DNA from: Prunella strophiata
Taxonomy: Eukaryota > Chordata > Aves > Passeriformes > Prunellidae
DNA: 64,000 nucleotides
Assembly: GCA_036583965.1 (NCBI GenBank)
Contig: JAZBQD010000021.1
Span: forward strand, 16,482,266 to 16,546,265
Direction of reading: 5' to 3'
Part shown: positions 1 to 12,079 of the stretch, piece by piece
Numbering within the stretch: position 1 is the stretch's first letter
How the letters are laid out: each line of letters opens with the position of its first letter
The notes under the pieces: generated by a model
What the model was told of the DNA's origin: nothing
Databases searched by the model: none
What the model saw: only the letters and a program-made list of their open reading frames with translations
Program-made: the position numbers and the translations under genes

Positions 1-2010
1 GGGACTCACAGCAGGGAGGGGAACAAACCCGCGACTCCTCCGAAGCCACTCCACTACAATGAACATTTATTTTTGTAGTTAATGTCACTGTCTAACTTGA
101 GTAATACAAAACATTTGGAGTTTCACGTTCTCGGTTACACTGTATTGTCCTGTTTGGAGTTTGGAAAAAAATATTTACAATCTCAACAACTTTTTGTTTA
201 CTCAAAATCCTGTTTTCTCTAAGATTGTACAAATTTTTAGCATAAAAAATTTACCTCCATACCTAACAGGCTGGTGTTTACCTCAAAGTATCATTCGAAC
301 TCCTGCATTCCTAGTGTTCTTCCCTACACAAAGAATTTTGACAATAGCTTTGAATACTCAGTGATCAGTGAAATGTGAAATGAGAAATCACAGTTAATGC
401 ACACCATTTCAAAACCCAAGAGAACTCAAAACTCAGGACTTTGTTTCTACCTTCAGTAACATCATTAACATCTTCCAGACCAGGATATTAAAGTGTCACT
501 CTATGCTGCTGTCCTTAAGGCTATGATCAGGCACATTGAGAATGATTCTAAACTTTCCAGTATCTTCAAGAAATTTTAAAAATCCACTTTCATAAACCAA
601 GCTTAGCTAAATCTTACAAAATTTACTCATGGCCTCTTGAATTTCAGTTTCTAAAACTATGCACTGCTTTTTCAACATTACTTATTAGAATGGGAGAAAA
701 TAATTTAGAAACATATCTGTGAAAAATAGAAAGGAAACAGAAAAAGGGTCAATTATGCCTACTTTGAGATCTTTTTAATTATGTAGAATGCACCTACTTT
801 CCCTGAACCTAAAGAATAATATTTTTTTTAAGCTGATAAATAAGATTCATATTGATTTTCTTTTTACATGACTGCTTTCTGCCAACAATTCAGCCTCCCT
901 CACAGCAGCAGAATGAGCTCACCTGCTTTTAGTACCTGATGAAACTACACCATATCTGATTTCATACTTAGCAAAACAAATTAAGAAGGTGTTAATCCTA
1001 AGGAACACAGCAGGTGGAACACCAACTTGTATACTAATTTCTACAATTTTATTTAAGGTTTAAATAGGTGATTGAGTAAAGCACTAGGAGATATTTTCAC
1101 TTCCTGGAAATTTAAGGTTGTATTTATACAAGAAACATCAGCAGACTTGTGGCACAATTAGTGGGACATATTGCAGAATATACAGTTAAGAATGACAAGA
1201 TCCAGACAGCATAAAACTAAAGCACTGTCCAGTGGAAGGTGTCCCTATGTGTGGCAGGAGGTTGGAACAAAATCCTCTTTGAGGACCCTTCCAACCCAAC
1301 TGACTCTACAATTACATAAAGGTGTTGTCACCAAATTCCTGTTCTGCCAGCTGCTCTTGTACTTCAGCTGTATCCACCAGACCAGACTTCATTCCATCTC
1401 ATCTCCGTTTTATTAATTTCCCAAAGAAGAATTCTATGAAGCTATCAGAATCTTCTTGCTTACTGTAAAACAGCTTTTCCCCTCCAGAGAGAAAGGGAGC
1501 AAGAGGATACGTTTCCATGTTGGAAAAGACGGGCTCTGAGCCCTCTAGCAAAGCGATCCCGTGTCGAAAGGCAGGAAGCACTGGGCAGAAAGCAAACACT
1601 GTTCAGCAGCACGGCTCTGCCATGGGGTGCGAGGGGCTGGGGCAGCTGCTGTTACCAGGTTAAGGCAGGGGGGTCCCACTGAAGCAGCTCCGCAGCTCCT
1701 CACTGCTCCCGGGAGGCCTCAAAGAAGCGACGGGACACACCGAGACACAGGAGAAGCAGCTTACGGCAGCCACATCGGAGAGACCTCGTGATCCCACTCA
1801 GACCTGCCCTTCCAAAGCCCTGCGGGAGCTCCGGAGGACTTTGCGCGGTGAGCGGAGGGTCTCAGAAGGCGGACCCGAGCCCAGCTCGGCACGGCCCCCC
1901 CAAACACAGGCGGTTGGAACGGAAGACAGCAGGAGGGGAGACGGTTTCCCTATACACCCTCTTTTCCCTGAATTTTTCCCTTTCCCGCTGGCTCTGCCCA
2001 AGGCCGCCCC
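1..2010. other. Upstream non-coding DNA, probably CMC2 intron 1
   Basis: This stretch is AT-rich up to about 1.5 kb and then grades into a CpG island. I see no exon with recognisable protein similarity on either strand. If the minus-strand donor near 2011-2018 is the end of CMC2 exon 1, this stretch is CMC2 intron 1. The coding exons of CMC2, a small twin-CX9C mitochondrial protein, would then lie left of the window. Short open frames here are weak and not conserved-looking. Confidence 0.45.
1225..1318 (+). repeat. CR1-type LINE 3' end fragment
   Basis: A short stretch resembles the CR1 3' end: a run of the form GGTTGGAAC, then AAATCCTCTTTGAGG, then CCCTTCCAACCCAACTGACTCTA. The diagnostic 3' octamer repeats are degraded. 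This is a truncated fossil copy with no coding capacity. Confidence 0.6.
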
Positions 2011-2018
2011 TCACTCAC

Positions 2019-2140
2019 CCCGGAGCGGGGCGGACGCCGAGACTCAGCCAGCCCCGGCCGGAAGCCGCCTCAGAGCAAGAGCGCGCACGGCGCCGGCGCC
2101 GGGGCGGGGCGGGGCTGCGGGCGGAGAGCCCTGTGATTGG
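2019..2140 (-). other. CMC2: Candidate non-coding first exon of CMC2
   Basis: On the minus strand a consensus splice donor, GTGAGTGA, reads from 2018 down to 2011, inside the CpG island next to CENPN. In vertebrates CMC2 lies head to head with CENPN, and its first exon is, as I recall, untranslated. An exon ending at 2019 fits that arrangement. The upstream limit is a guess. No CMC2 protein sequence is visible, so the assignment rests on synteny and the donor alone. Confidence 0.4.
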
Positions 2141-2231
2141 ATGGACGGGGCACGGCGCGGGGCCTGATTGGTCGGTTCGAAAGGCGGGCGCGGGAGCGGC
2201 GTGAGGCGGCCGGGGCGGGCCAGGTCCGCTC

Positions 2232-2295
2232 GGTCTGTTTGTCGGTCGGTCTTTTTGTCGGTCGGTCTGTTTGTCGGTCGTTGTCGGTCGGTCAC
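2232..2295 (+). repeat. GTCG/GTTT-type short tandem repeat in CENPN 5' region
   Basis: A degenerate repeat of GTCGGTCGGTCTGTTT-like units occurs about three to four times in a row between the GC-boxes and the probable CENPN first donor. It probably lies within or just upstream of CENPN exon 1. A repeat of this kind can vary in length between individuals. Confidence 0.6.
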
Positions 2296-2299
2296 GGGG

Positions 2300-2417
2300 T
2301 TCTGCGCGCACGTGCCCGCTGTCCGCGGGCCCCGGACACTCTTCGGACCGGACAGACAGCAACAGCCCTGAGCGGCACCCAGCGACCCGTCCCTCTGCTC
2401 GCACCAGGCCTCGGTCA
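2300..2417 (+). other. CENPN: Candidate non-coding first exon of CENPN
   Basis: The CENPN start codon sits near the beginning of an exon that opens at 2994, so at least one untranslated exon must lie upstream. A good donor, TCA|GTAAGG, at 2415-2423 in the CpG island is the best candidate; GTCAGT a few bases earlier is the alternative. The transcription start is not defined by sequence alone. Confidence 0.4.
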
Positions 2418-2451
2418 GTAAGGGAAACTTCTAAGGGCGTGACGAGACTTG

Positions 2452-2806
2452 GTGTGCTCAGCTTGAAGAGCAGGACGCAGGGGGGATCTCAGCGCTGTGT
2501 GCAACTGTCTCCTGAGGGGAAGTGGAGGGGCAGGCAGTGATGTCTGACGACCAGTGACAGGATCCCAGGGGATGACATGAAGCTGTCTCAGAGGAGGTTT
2601 GGACTGGATATCAGGAAAAGGTTTTTCATCCAGTGGGGCTCCCCAGGGCTGTGGTCACAGCACCAAGCCTGACAGAGCTCAAGAAGTGTTTGGATAGCAT
2701 GCTCGGGCACCTGGTGGAATTCCTGGGGTGTCCCGCACAGGGCTGGGAGTTGAGTCTGATCCCTCTGGATCCTTTCCGAAGGATCAGGATATTCTGTGAT
2801 TCAGTG
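2452..2806 (+). repeat. CR1 LINE 3' fragment in CENPN intron 1
   Basis: The order of phrases is that of a CR1 3' end: CTCAGCTTGAAGAGCAGGA, GGGGATCTCAG, CCAGTGACAGGA, GAGGTTTGGACTGGATATCA, CTCCCCAGGGCTGTGGTCAC, and finally ATTCTGTGATTCAGTG. It is 5'-truncated and has no intact reverse-transcriptase frame. It lies between the CENPN promoter and the first coding exon. Confidence 0.85.
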
Positions 2807-3004
2807 TCTTTGTAAGTTGTTGCATGTATTTTAACTTGCCACTGTCTAAGTCTGTGGTAGTGTTGCACTTAGGACTGACATCAATGTCAGCCAGTTGTGC
2901 CGGGGTGCAGCTCTGTACACCTTTGAAAGGGAGCAAGTCCTCTGAGGTTGGCTGTGGCTTGGTCTTACTTTCTTTCACCTTTCACCTTTCCAGGTGGCTC
3001 CATC

Positions 3005-6000
3005 ATGGATGAAACTGTGGCTGAATACATCCGAAGAACTGTGCTAAAAATCCCAAGGGATGAAATCAAGATGATGCTGCAGAAATGGGGCTTTCTCTCT
3101 GAGGCACAGCTGCAGACTCTAAATTTCCACCAGATAAAGGACAACATTTCTCAAGAAGTTGTTCAACTCTGTGAGGTAAATCCTCTCCTTCAAAAAATGT
3201 CATTGACATATAGGATGCATGAGAAGCATCATGAAGAAACACTGAAACATTAATCTTTGGCCACAACACAGCCTCACGTGGCACTTTGTAGTCTGGAAAA
3301 TGTAAAGCTGAGCTGGTAACACCATTGATTTTGTCTGATCTATGGGAGTGTAGAACAGCCCTATACTAAGTATGCAAATATATGTTTTGAGCTCTAAGTT
3401 ACATATGGTAGATAAAAGCTTGGTATGTTAAACCTTTAAAAAATGGGTGTATTTCTAAATTGTAAAATAAAGGCATTGATTGAGATGTATATTCATTACA
3501 AAGTCCTGATTTAAAGCTATTTAGTATGGGTAATGATAGCACTAGTTTATGTCTTTTAGACTTTTAATTTTTTTTAACTTTCCTTGGCCAGAATTACTTC
3601 ATTCAACATGCTGTAAGCAAAAAAATTATATGATCTAACTCTGATTTTAGTGTACCAGGAGTCTTTATATGTACCAGAAGTCTTTAATATCATAACCCAG
3701 ATAGATGCAGTTATTACTGATATATCTTGAATTCTATAGCTTTTGGTATGATTTCCCTTTGAATTTTATACTCAAAAATTGCTTACCTGGAGTGTAGATC
3801 AAACTACAGGAAAGAAACTCTTCAGTTATTCTCATAAGATGGCAAATGCCATATTTTAAAATAGCATTCTTTTCTGAAATACTTGTATCTGTAACAAATT
3901 GTGTCATGCAGTTTCTTAAAAATCTTTTCATGCTGTAGAGCATAAATAAGCAATAACCAGTATGTTAAAACTCCTGACAGTGGAATTCCAGTCACTGTTG
4001 CATTGTCACAAATACCCATTAACACACTGTAAGGATTACATTCCTCTTGCTGCCTCTGCATTTAAACCTTGCTGAAATAGTTTTCATTATTGATTTCTCA
4101 AAACTTGGGACCAGGTGTGGTGCCTTTGAAGAGAGTGTGTGTGCTGTGGGCTTCAGTGCAATGTCCTTTAAACTACCAATGCTGAGATTATTTCTCACTT
4201 GATAAACAGTTAAAAGCTTGATATACTACAGGCCTTCTGGACCTGTGGTTCACCATGCACTCTTGTTCTTTGTAGGAAAATTCTGCAGACATAAAGCAAG
4301 CAGCAACTCTAGACATAATTTGTAAGTAAAAAGAGAATTAAAATGACATTTATTTTTTCTAAGTTGATAATGCCCTTAATTACAAAGTGATGACCCTTGT
4401 GGGGTGCAGATGCATTTGAGGTAAGCACAGTCACATTTTACATGAATCTTATTGGATGTGGCCTCTTTTACAAAAAGCTCAAGACCAACAAAAGTATATA
4501 GCTCCTAACTCCAATATCAATTTACAGCTTATTTAGACAATAGTTTAAATCTCAATGTTTTTTTCTATCAGTCTACATATCTTACATTGGGCAGTTTAGG
4601 TAAAACCCTTCCTTAAATGTTGAACCCCAGGGATGCCCTTTATTAGCTGCTCACCAAATTAGAAAAGAACTTTACATCTCTTTTAATAAAAAAAACCTAT
4701 TTTGCTTTTATGATTGCTATGAGTGGTAATTTAAGAATGTTAATACCTTATATTGCATTGTCAGAAGTCATATTTTTTAAAGTAACCTGTCTATAAAGTA
4801 TTGTAAAATTCTTTGTTCCTTTAATTCCTGTTGGATAATGCATTATATTATTGAGCAATTCCTATTTTTCCTAGACAACCTACATCTACCAAAACAAACG
4901 AATGTGGAGTGTTTACCAGATGAAAAAATCAGGTAAAATGTCCTTCCTTGCTGTAGTCCCAAAATTCTCAGCAACTCAGTGCTGTGCTCATATCCTCATA
5001 TCCTACATTTTAACCACAAATGTAGTCTCATCTGGATTTTTTCTGTACAGAGATTCTTAACATTTTACTGCAGCCTGGTATGGATTTTTCAATGGAGATT
5101 ATCTTTAATGTTTTTAGAATACTTTCCATTCACTTCTCAAGCAATTATTACACATTAGTAACTACTAATGAAATATTAATTTTTTAATCTGTATAGCAAT
5201 AATATGGGTCAGAACTAAAATACAGCTTTTTGTATAAGGTTATGCAACTTTTGATTTTTTCTGCTTCATTTTGTTTCAGCAGAGCTAAAAACATCTCTAA
5301 ACTACTTGTAAACACAAATCTTTTTTCTGGTTGGGATTTTTGTCTCATTTAACAGGAGAAGAATTGGAATGCTTTGACATAACAGATTTCAAAAAGAAGT
5401 TTAAAAGAAGACTTCGGTCAGCCTTGAAAAATGTAAGAATAAATCCATTCTAAATTTACTTCATGGCTCTGGTGTCAATATGTTGTTTTCATAACTGCTC
5501 CTCACAGTTTGAATCAAGAATTAAATGGAATTATTCATTTGGGAATGATAGGAACTGCATGTGAAATAGGAAAAATGTATTGCATATCTGGTTTAGCAAC
5601 TTCACAATTATGCTGGAAGGAAATAAAATGTAAGTTTGTCTTAAAATGTGACTGGCTTCAAGAAAGGCAGCATGTTGGTGTTTTTTTATCAAATCTTTGC
5701 CCAGTTTGCAGGAGTCTTTAGTTGCTTTATCTCACCAGATTCATTTGGGCAAGGGAATAGAAAATGCCACTTGTGTCACTCCATGATACCCAGTGGGTTC
5801 CCTCTCCCAACAGGAGAGGGCAACAAATCCAAATCACACTCACAGCCAATCAGCTGCAGTTCACATCACTCTTATAATAAAGTTTTGCAATATTTTGGGG
5901 GTTTTGTTGTTGTTGTTTTTTTTTTAAGTCAACCTACTTGAGTCAAGGTAAAAAGAAGTAAACACGGAGCTAATCAACAAGAATAGAAAAGGGAATGTTT

Positions 6001-9000
6001 AGACTTTTGATTGTGTATTCTATTATATTTATAATATATAAATATTGAGGTCTAAAATCACAAGTTGATCAAAAGTTTAGTTTGTCCAAACTTATGGACA
6101 TATTGGAATTATTGCCACTAGCCCTCCTTCTAAACAGACATCTTTGTGTTGTTTTCCCAAAAGAGAGATCAGTGCTTTTGTAATGAGCTATTTTCTATTT
6201 TCAACCTTCAGAAAAAAATGTATACTGACAGGAAGAAAAGCAATATTAGAGTTTGAAAGGTAATTCTTCATTTTATCCCAGTTTGTGAGGTTATTGTTCT
6301 TCTGTGGAAATTTTATTTAAATACAATCCTTATGCCACTTAGTGGTTTTTTTCCTTATTCAAGCAGTGGTACTAAATTATGTTTGGGTCTTGTGAACAGA
6401 GATGTTAAGAGATAAAATCTTCATGGATACCTAAATGTGTTGGTAAATCAAAACTTCTCTTTTTCTATCAGGTCACCATCACCTTTAAGGAATATGAGGA
6501 TAATGCAATCTGGATTAGAGTTGCCTGGGGAACACCTTATAAAAAACCAAACCAGTACAAGCCCAGCTATGTTGTGTACCATTCTCAGACTCCCTATGTC
6601 TTCATTTCTGCCTCAGTGCTGAAGAGCAACTTGCCTCTGCTGTGTCAGGTACAGATTAAAACTGCAAACTGCTCAGACCCTGACTTCCCCACAGTCATGT
6701 AGAGCTATAATTGGGTTAGCTTTTAATAGGATTGGTAAAGACACTTCAGTTAACATAATTTGTTAAACTCAGGTTGTTTTTGGGGTTTTTTTCCTCCTTA
6801 GCTCATGATAAAAATTGGGCAAAACCCAGATCTTTGGATTGGTGCATTGTGAATAAATTCATTTTATTGCAATTTTACTGCTCCTGAATTTAATTTGTTA
6901 ACTAAGTCTTGGGCAGTATTCCATTAAATTGTCTCACAGAAGTGGAAGAATGTTAGATCAACACTGTTAACTTCAAGAACTAAGCATATGAGCTCATCAG
7001 GGAATCACTTCTGTTTACTTGTGATGATCAGCTTTGGTAGTATTTTTTCTTCTATTTAGAAATGTCCTCAAATTTCTGTAGTTGTAATTCAAATATCTTA
7101 TGATTCTGTTTGTTTATTTTTCAGCTGATAAGACTATGGGACTTAGCTTGTTAATACTGTGAATGCTTTTAAATATTAACCTGAGCTGTATAACAATTTC
7201 TGCAATGTTTTTTTCAGATATGAAGATCCTGGTTAAAGCAATCCAAGTTGCTTACCTTGGAACAAAAACATCACAATGTCTAGAGATGTTATATTTTTTA
7301 CATATTACAAACACAGTGATGATTAAGTCTGATGTTAAAACAATTTCAATTTTTATTTAAAGGCCCTGATTGTTGCTTCCAATTACCATGACATCCGTGA
7401 AATGGAGCTTCGAAGTCATTCTTTAAACTCCCTTAAAGATATTGTGTTTAAAAGATATAGCCAGGTGAGCCACTTCACTAGTAAACCCTAAGATAAGTCT
7501 TGCTTTCTGTTTCAGGCTTAGTTCTCACCCCTTAGCAAGGGGGAAAATTCACCTTTTCCAAGAGACCATCAAGTTAAAATAATATTGAACTACTGAGTTT
7601 CGACAGCCTTTCATGAAGGTAACATTGCAATGGGGATATAATTATTTGGTATCCAGTATACACTTTATTATTGTAATTCTGATGGCTAAACTCAGACTAA
7701 AAATTATATGAACAATTCAGTCCTAAGCTTTTTTAGCATCCTTTCATTAGGCTTCCTAGAGCTGTGAGTTGAAGGCTGTTGGAATGGGTGCTTAGTCTGC
7801 TCATCCATGCAAAACTTGTAAATGAGAAAATGTTCACAAATATCCTAAGAGAGGCTTTTTTTTTTTTTTTTCAAAATTAGGTTGGCTTCCAGACTTCCAG
7901 TGATGGTCAAAATTTGGAAGATCATTCTTCCAGAATGAGAAATAAAAGGAAATATATTAAAGTTCTTTTTAGCTAGAGGTTCTAAAAGTAGAACTGAACT
8001 AAAATAATTTTTCCTCTCTCTCTCTCTCTCTCTCTCTATTTAGAACTTCCAAACTTACACTCCAAAACCTCTGCAAGGAGGGACTATAGAACCAGAAGAT
8101 GGTATGTATAATTGAAATGTAAAGGCAGTTTAAATGTCATTCCTGCTAGCTTGTGAAATGAGATTGATAGAAGGAAATGTACATATGCTCCATTCCCTTT
8201 ATGTTATCCATCCCTGGTGTCTTAATAGTGGCTGGCACTGGGAGAGCTGAGTATTTCCCATGAGTGGCACTGGACATGGAAACCAAATCCACTCAATGCC
8301 CAGCATCTCACATTAGCTTGTGTTTTTCTCTTGGTAAGAACTGAAAATATAAATGGTAAGACAACTACCTAATCCAAAAAAAGAGTGCAATGAATTCATT
8401 AAAACTATTATTTACAAATTTTCATTGGAATAATCTGATCAGAAAAACAGGATTGCAGCAGCTGACAACGTTGTCTTTCTGTTTTCTTTTTCCTACTCTT
8501 TTCCTCTGCAGCAGATATAAGGATAGTTCACGAAAACAGAAGTGAGAAAGAAAGAATCCACAGACTGAACCAGGAAGTTTTTGGTAGTGGTCCCCAACCA
8601 AAACTCGAATTTGCACAATACAGGGTAGGAAAAGCAACCAATTTGATTTGGGGTTTTCTAATTTTATTCTAGTGGTAATGAGATTAAATTTCAAATTTAA
8701 GAAATATTATGGGGTTTTTTAAACTTTACAGAGGACATTTTAAAATAAATGAGTTAAAAGTCTCTGTAAGAAACAGGTTGAAATTTGGTCAGAGTTTTAG
8801 ATCATGTTTCAGTCTTTCAGCCTTGTGAACTCAGCATTTCAACCTGTTTTTGTAACAAAGGTAGGAGCATGAGAAATAAGGGTTATTTTAAGTACATACA
8901 AAGCTTATCCTATGTATGACACCATAACTGACTTCTCAATGATGCACAGGTTTTATTGCATGAACAGATTAAGTATTTCTTAGAATTTTCAATTTCTGTT

Positions 9001-9802
9001 TTACAGTATTGCTGAACATGCTGCCTCTTGCTTTCAGCAGAAAATTCTGCCACATGGTGGCACCCTCAGATTTTACTACAATATTCCTCCAGCTGGAATC
9101 GTGTTATCATTACAAACTGGCAACAGTCTTATTAAATATTTAAATGTAATATGTAATAACATATAAATAAAATATATTCATTGCTTATACTCACTGGTTA
9201 AATTTTGTGTTAACAGCTTGAGACGATGTTTAAAAGTGATCCTAAAATGGATGTTTTGGATAAAAAAGAACCATTCAGATGTTTGGTCAAGTTTTCTAGT
9301 CCACATCTTTTAGAATCACTGAAATCCTTGGCACCAGCAGGTAAGTGTTCCAACTCTGTAAAATGGACAGAAATTCCAGAGTTTTTTGTCTTTTTTTTTT
9401 TTGTCAATATTTTTGTCATTTTACATTCTGCTTATATCTTGCATAAGGGAGCGATTTCATAGTTTGTTTAGAAAAATAAACATAGTAGAATAAAAATGTT
9501 ATCACTTTAAAAACTTATGTCTAAATATATAGCAATTTGCTCTTAGAATTACTGGTTTGTACATGGATACTCAAGCTGTGGTTTTAGTTTTAGTGGTTTT
9601 GTTTTGTGTTTCAGTTTTATTAACAGTTATTAAAGGCAAGTAGTGGTTGAGTACAACTGCAATTATCTGCCTCTCTCTTTCCCCAGGTATGGCTGATGCA
9701 CCACTTTCACCACTCCTTACATGCATACCACATAAAGCTAGGAATTATTTCAAAATTAGAGAGAAAAAAGGTTTACATCCAGAAAGTTTTGTAAGCCCTT
9801 AA
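3005..9802 (+). CDS. CENPN: CENPN, centromere protein N (ten coding exons)
   Basis: CENP-N recognises the CENP-A nucleosome and, with CENP-L, links it to the inner kinetochore (CCAN). Coding exons: 3005-3175, 4276-4321, 4875-4932, 5356-5432, 6472-6648, 7363-7464, 8044-8101, 8512-8624, 9217-9340, 9687-9802; all have GT-AG borders. The start MDETVAEYIRRT matches the human N terminus, and its exon opens at 2994 after a good acceptor. Arg11 and Lys15, nucleosome contacts in the human protein as I recall, are kept. Later landmarks are VAWGTPYKKPNQYKP, the CENP-L-binding half with QLEFAQY-like PKLEFAQYR, and CLVKFSSPHLLESLKSLAPAG. The length is about 346 residues against 339 in human, with about ten extra C-terminal residues (ending ESFVSP). 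The exon 3 and exon 4 phases disagree by one base, an apparent +1 insertion at 4879-4880; the other junctions agree. The family call is certain; whether the frame break is real is doubtful. Confidence 0.95.
8014..8037 (+). repeat. (CT)12 microsatellite forming a polypyrimidine tract
   Basis: Twelve CT dinucleotides stop three bases before the acceptor TAG at 8041-8043 that precedes the CENPN exon beginning at 8044. The repeat is itself the polypyrimidine tract of that splice site. Confidence 0.9.
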
Positions 9803-10086
9803 ATAAAAACTGATTCATGGAGAAATATGCAATTCATTTATTACTGGTATTAATCTAAATCATCATAAGGTTTGAAAAAACAAGTTACTCTTTCTTAATA
9901 CCTTAAAGTTTTTTCCAAATTATGGCTCTGCCTGAATTATTTTTCCACAGTTGTCTTTAACAGAAGTTAGCCTTAACTATTAAAAAAAGCTAGTTGCAAA
10001 GTATTAACAGAGATGATATTTATTTAGAATTTAAATGTGATGACTGCTCTTAAATGTATTTTAATAGTATTTGTGAAGTCAATAAA
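9802..10086 (+). terminator. CENPN: CENPN 3' UTR with candidate polyadenylation signals
   Basis: AATAAA occurs at 9802-9807, overlapping the last base of the stop codon, and again at 10081-10086. The second is the more plausible site for a normal 3' UTR of about 300 bases, because cleavage after the first would leave almost no UTR. No transcript data can be seen here. Confidence 0.5.
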
Positions 10087-10089
10087 GAC

Positions 10090-11845
10090 ACAATAATAGC
10101 TTAGCTATTCAGTTTGGTATCATTAGCTGTAGATGGCTACAACATTCCAGGTGGCCTTTCATATTTTGGACAGAACACCTGCCCTGTTTGGAGCATGGGA
10201 ACAGTCCCTATCAAATGGCTGGGGCTCCCTGGCTGCAGCTCAGGCATGTTTTTTCTAAGTAGATAAATTGTGTTCTAAGACTGTTTCAGGGCATGGGGGA
10301 GAATGGACTTTTGGAATAGAGATGTACAAAGCTTCCATCCAGCTGTGGAAGTTATTCATTCAGCTCCCAAAGTCTTTTCTCACCAAGGGCAACAGCCAGT
10401 AAGAAATACTTGAAAATCTGCCTGTTGCTATTAATGTCTTATAAAATTTTGTCTTGGAAGAATACAATGGAAGAGGCAATATTTTCTTTTGAGGAAGGTA
10501 CATGTTTTAGAATATCTCAGTATTTTATCCTTCTGAAATCCCTGCCTGTTGCCACTGGATTTGTGCTTGGGAACAAAGATTATGGAATAGAGATGGCAAC
10601 AGTCACTAATGCAAACAGCTTTGCAATGGAATCTTTAGACTGGTAAACATTGGCAATTGTATAGATATTTCTTGTTTTAGAGATTTTAGAGATTGATTTG
10701 ATCTGAAGAGTCATTTAAAGTGTACAAGTTTTTGTTTTTAATTCTTTTATCTGGATTGTTTTGTGTGTACTTGGTGTATGCAAATTTCCAATATACTTTC
10801 AATATCTCAGTGTGCAGAAGCAGCTGTATTTCCAGAGGTTTTATGGGCATGGTTTTGGTCCTGGACTGTAAATAAATGTGTACATTAGGTCTTCTCATGA
10901 AAGTTTGTTTGGCCTGACTTGAAAACATTACTTATCATATACAGATTTTTGATTTGGTTTTCAGCATCTCTGTAACTCATACATGAAAATAGATTTAGGA
11001 CTATCTGCTAGTGGTATGGATTTTAGGAATTCCACCTGTGTGATTTAAATGTTGATTTGACAAAGTGCTTAACATAATGTTAGGATTGTGGAAGAATTCC
11101 AGGTTTGGTGTGATAGACCTTAAGAGCTGGCTCTTAATGTCTCACCATACTTCCAGGATGCAGATCCATTAAGGTTCCAGCATATATTTCACTCTGTGCA
11201 ACTTGTTCTTCATAATGCACTCTCCCAAATAACCTAAATGCCTGAGATGGCAGTGATTTACCATAAAGGTAAAGTTCCCAAGTGCTCTGGAACACTGTGA
11301 GTACCTGGCCTACTGCCTCTGTTCTGGGAAAGGCAGCCTCCATCCCCTTTTCAACATCCCCTTTTTGGTACCACTGATTTTCAGAGATGTTTTATCTCTA
11401 ACTTCCTGTAAGCAGGAATATTCCAGGAACTACACAGCATTTCCAGTCAAGGAGGTGTGTATTTATTAATTTGTCAGGAAACATCTGCACTCTGGGGTTC
11501 CTTCTTGCCGAGCAGGTGTCCCCATGGAGGAGGTGAGGAGAAGGGGAATGTGGAGACCAATCTTGTTTTCCCCATTCCAGTTGGTCTCTTCCAGCAATTT
11601 GGAAGTCTGGGGTTGGACTAGATGATGTTTAAGGGTCCTTTTTGACCCAAACTATGCTGTGCTGACCCCAAGCAGCAGAATGCCAGCAGCTGAGGGTACA
11701 GGAGCTGCAGGAGGAGCACACATCTTGGGGCTACACCTATGGTGTATAACTCTTACCCAAAAAATGGTGTTCATCTTTTCCCTTAAGTTAACCAGCTATA
11801 GGGGAAAAACCTCTGTGTGTTGATGTTAGTGATTCCAGTATAAGG
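10090..11845. other. CENPN-ATMIN intergenic region
   Basis: This AT-rich sequence has no recognisable exon on either strand. A degraded CR1-like 3' tail (GGTTGGACTAGATGATGTTT ... TTTTTGACCCAAACTATG) lies at about 11575-11660. Open frames of 60-80 codons occur, but none resembles a known protein or has plausible flanking splice sites. Confidence 0.6.
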
Positions 11846-11847
11846 AA

Positions 11848-12075
11848 ATCATAGAACATTCTGAGTTGGAAGGGACCCACAAGGCTTCTCAAGTCCAGCT
11901 CCTGGCCCTGCACAGGACACCCCAACAATCCCATCCATGTGACTAGGAGTGTTTTCCAGATGCTCCTGGAGCTCTGTCAGGCCGCTGCTGTGACCGCTTC
12001 CCCCCGGAGGAGTCTGTTCTAAAGTCCGACCACACTCTGGATGAAGAACCTTTTCCTAACACCGAGCCTCACCCT
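11848..12075 (-). repeat. CR1 LINE 3' fragment abutting the ATMIN CpG island
   Basis: Read on the minus strand this ends with the CR1 signature: the plus strand shows AAATCATAGAACATTCTGAG, TTGGAAGGGACCCACAAGG, then GGACACCCCAACAATCCCAT and GATGAAGAACCTTTTCCTAA. Its 5' end runs into the GC-rich ATMIN promoter, so the element is inserted immediately upstream of that promoter. Confidence 0.85.
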
Positions 12076-12079
12076 CGCG

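Larger units (their letters stand above)
2090..2420. promoter_or_regulatory. Bidirectional CpG-island promoter of CMC2 and CENPN
   Basis: The region is GC-rich and CpG-dense, with repeated GC boxes (GGGGCGGGGC at 2101-2115) suited to Sp1/KLF factors. Two inverted CCAAT boxes (ATTGG) lie at 2136-2140 and 2167-2171, exactly 31 bp apart. A TTCGAA element follows at 2176-2181. There is no obvious TATA box. Paired NF-Y sites about 31-35 bp apart with a CHR-like element are known from cell-cycle promoters regulated by DREAM and B-MYB, which would suit a kinetochore gene. The motifs are seen; the function is inferred. Confidence 0.65.

Noticed and set aside
2015..2421. Overlapping open frames in the CENPN/CMC2 promoter
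   Set aside because: They arise from GC richness and the GTCG tandem repeat, and show no similarity to CMC2 or any family.
3005..9802. CENPN as a genuine pseudogene because of its frame break
   Set aside because: Ten exons keep splice sites and phases and show high protein conservation, with only a single +1 change. The same kind of break occurs in all four multi-exon genes.
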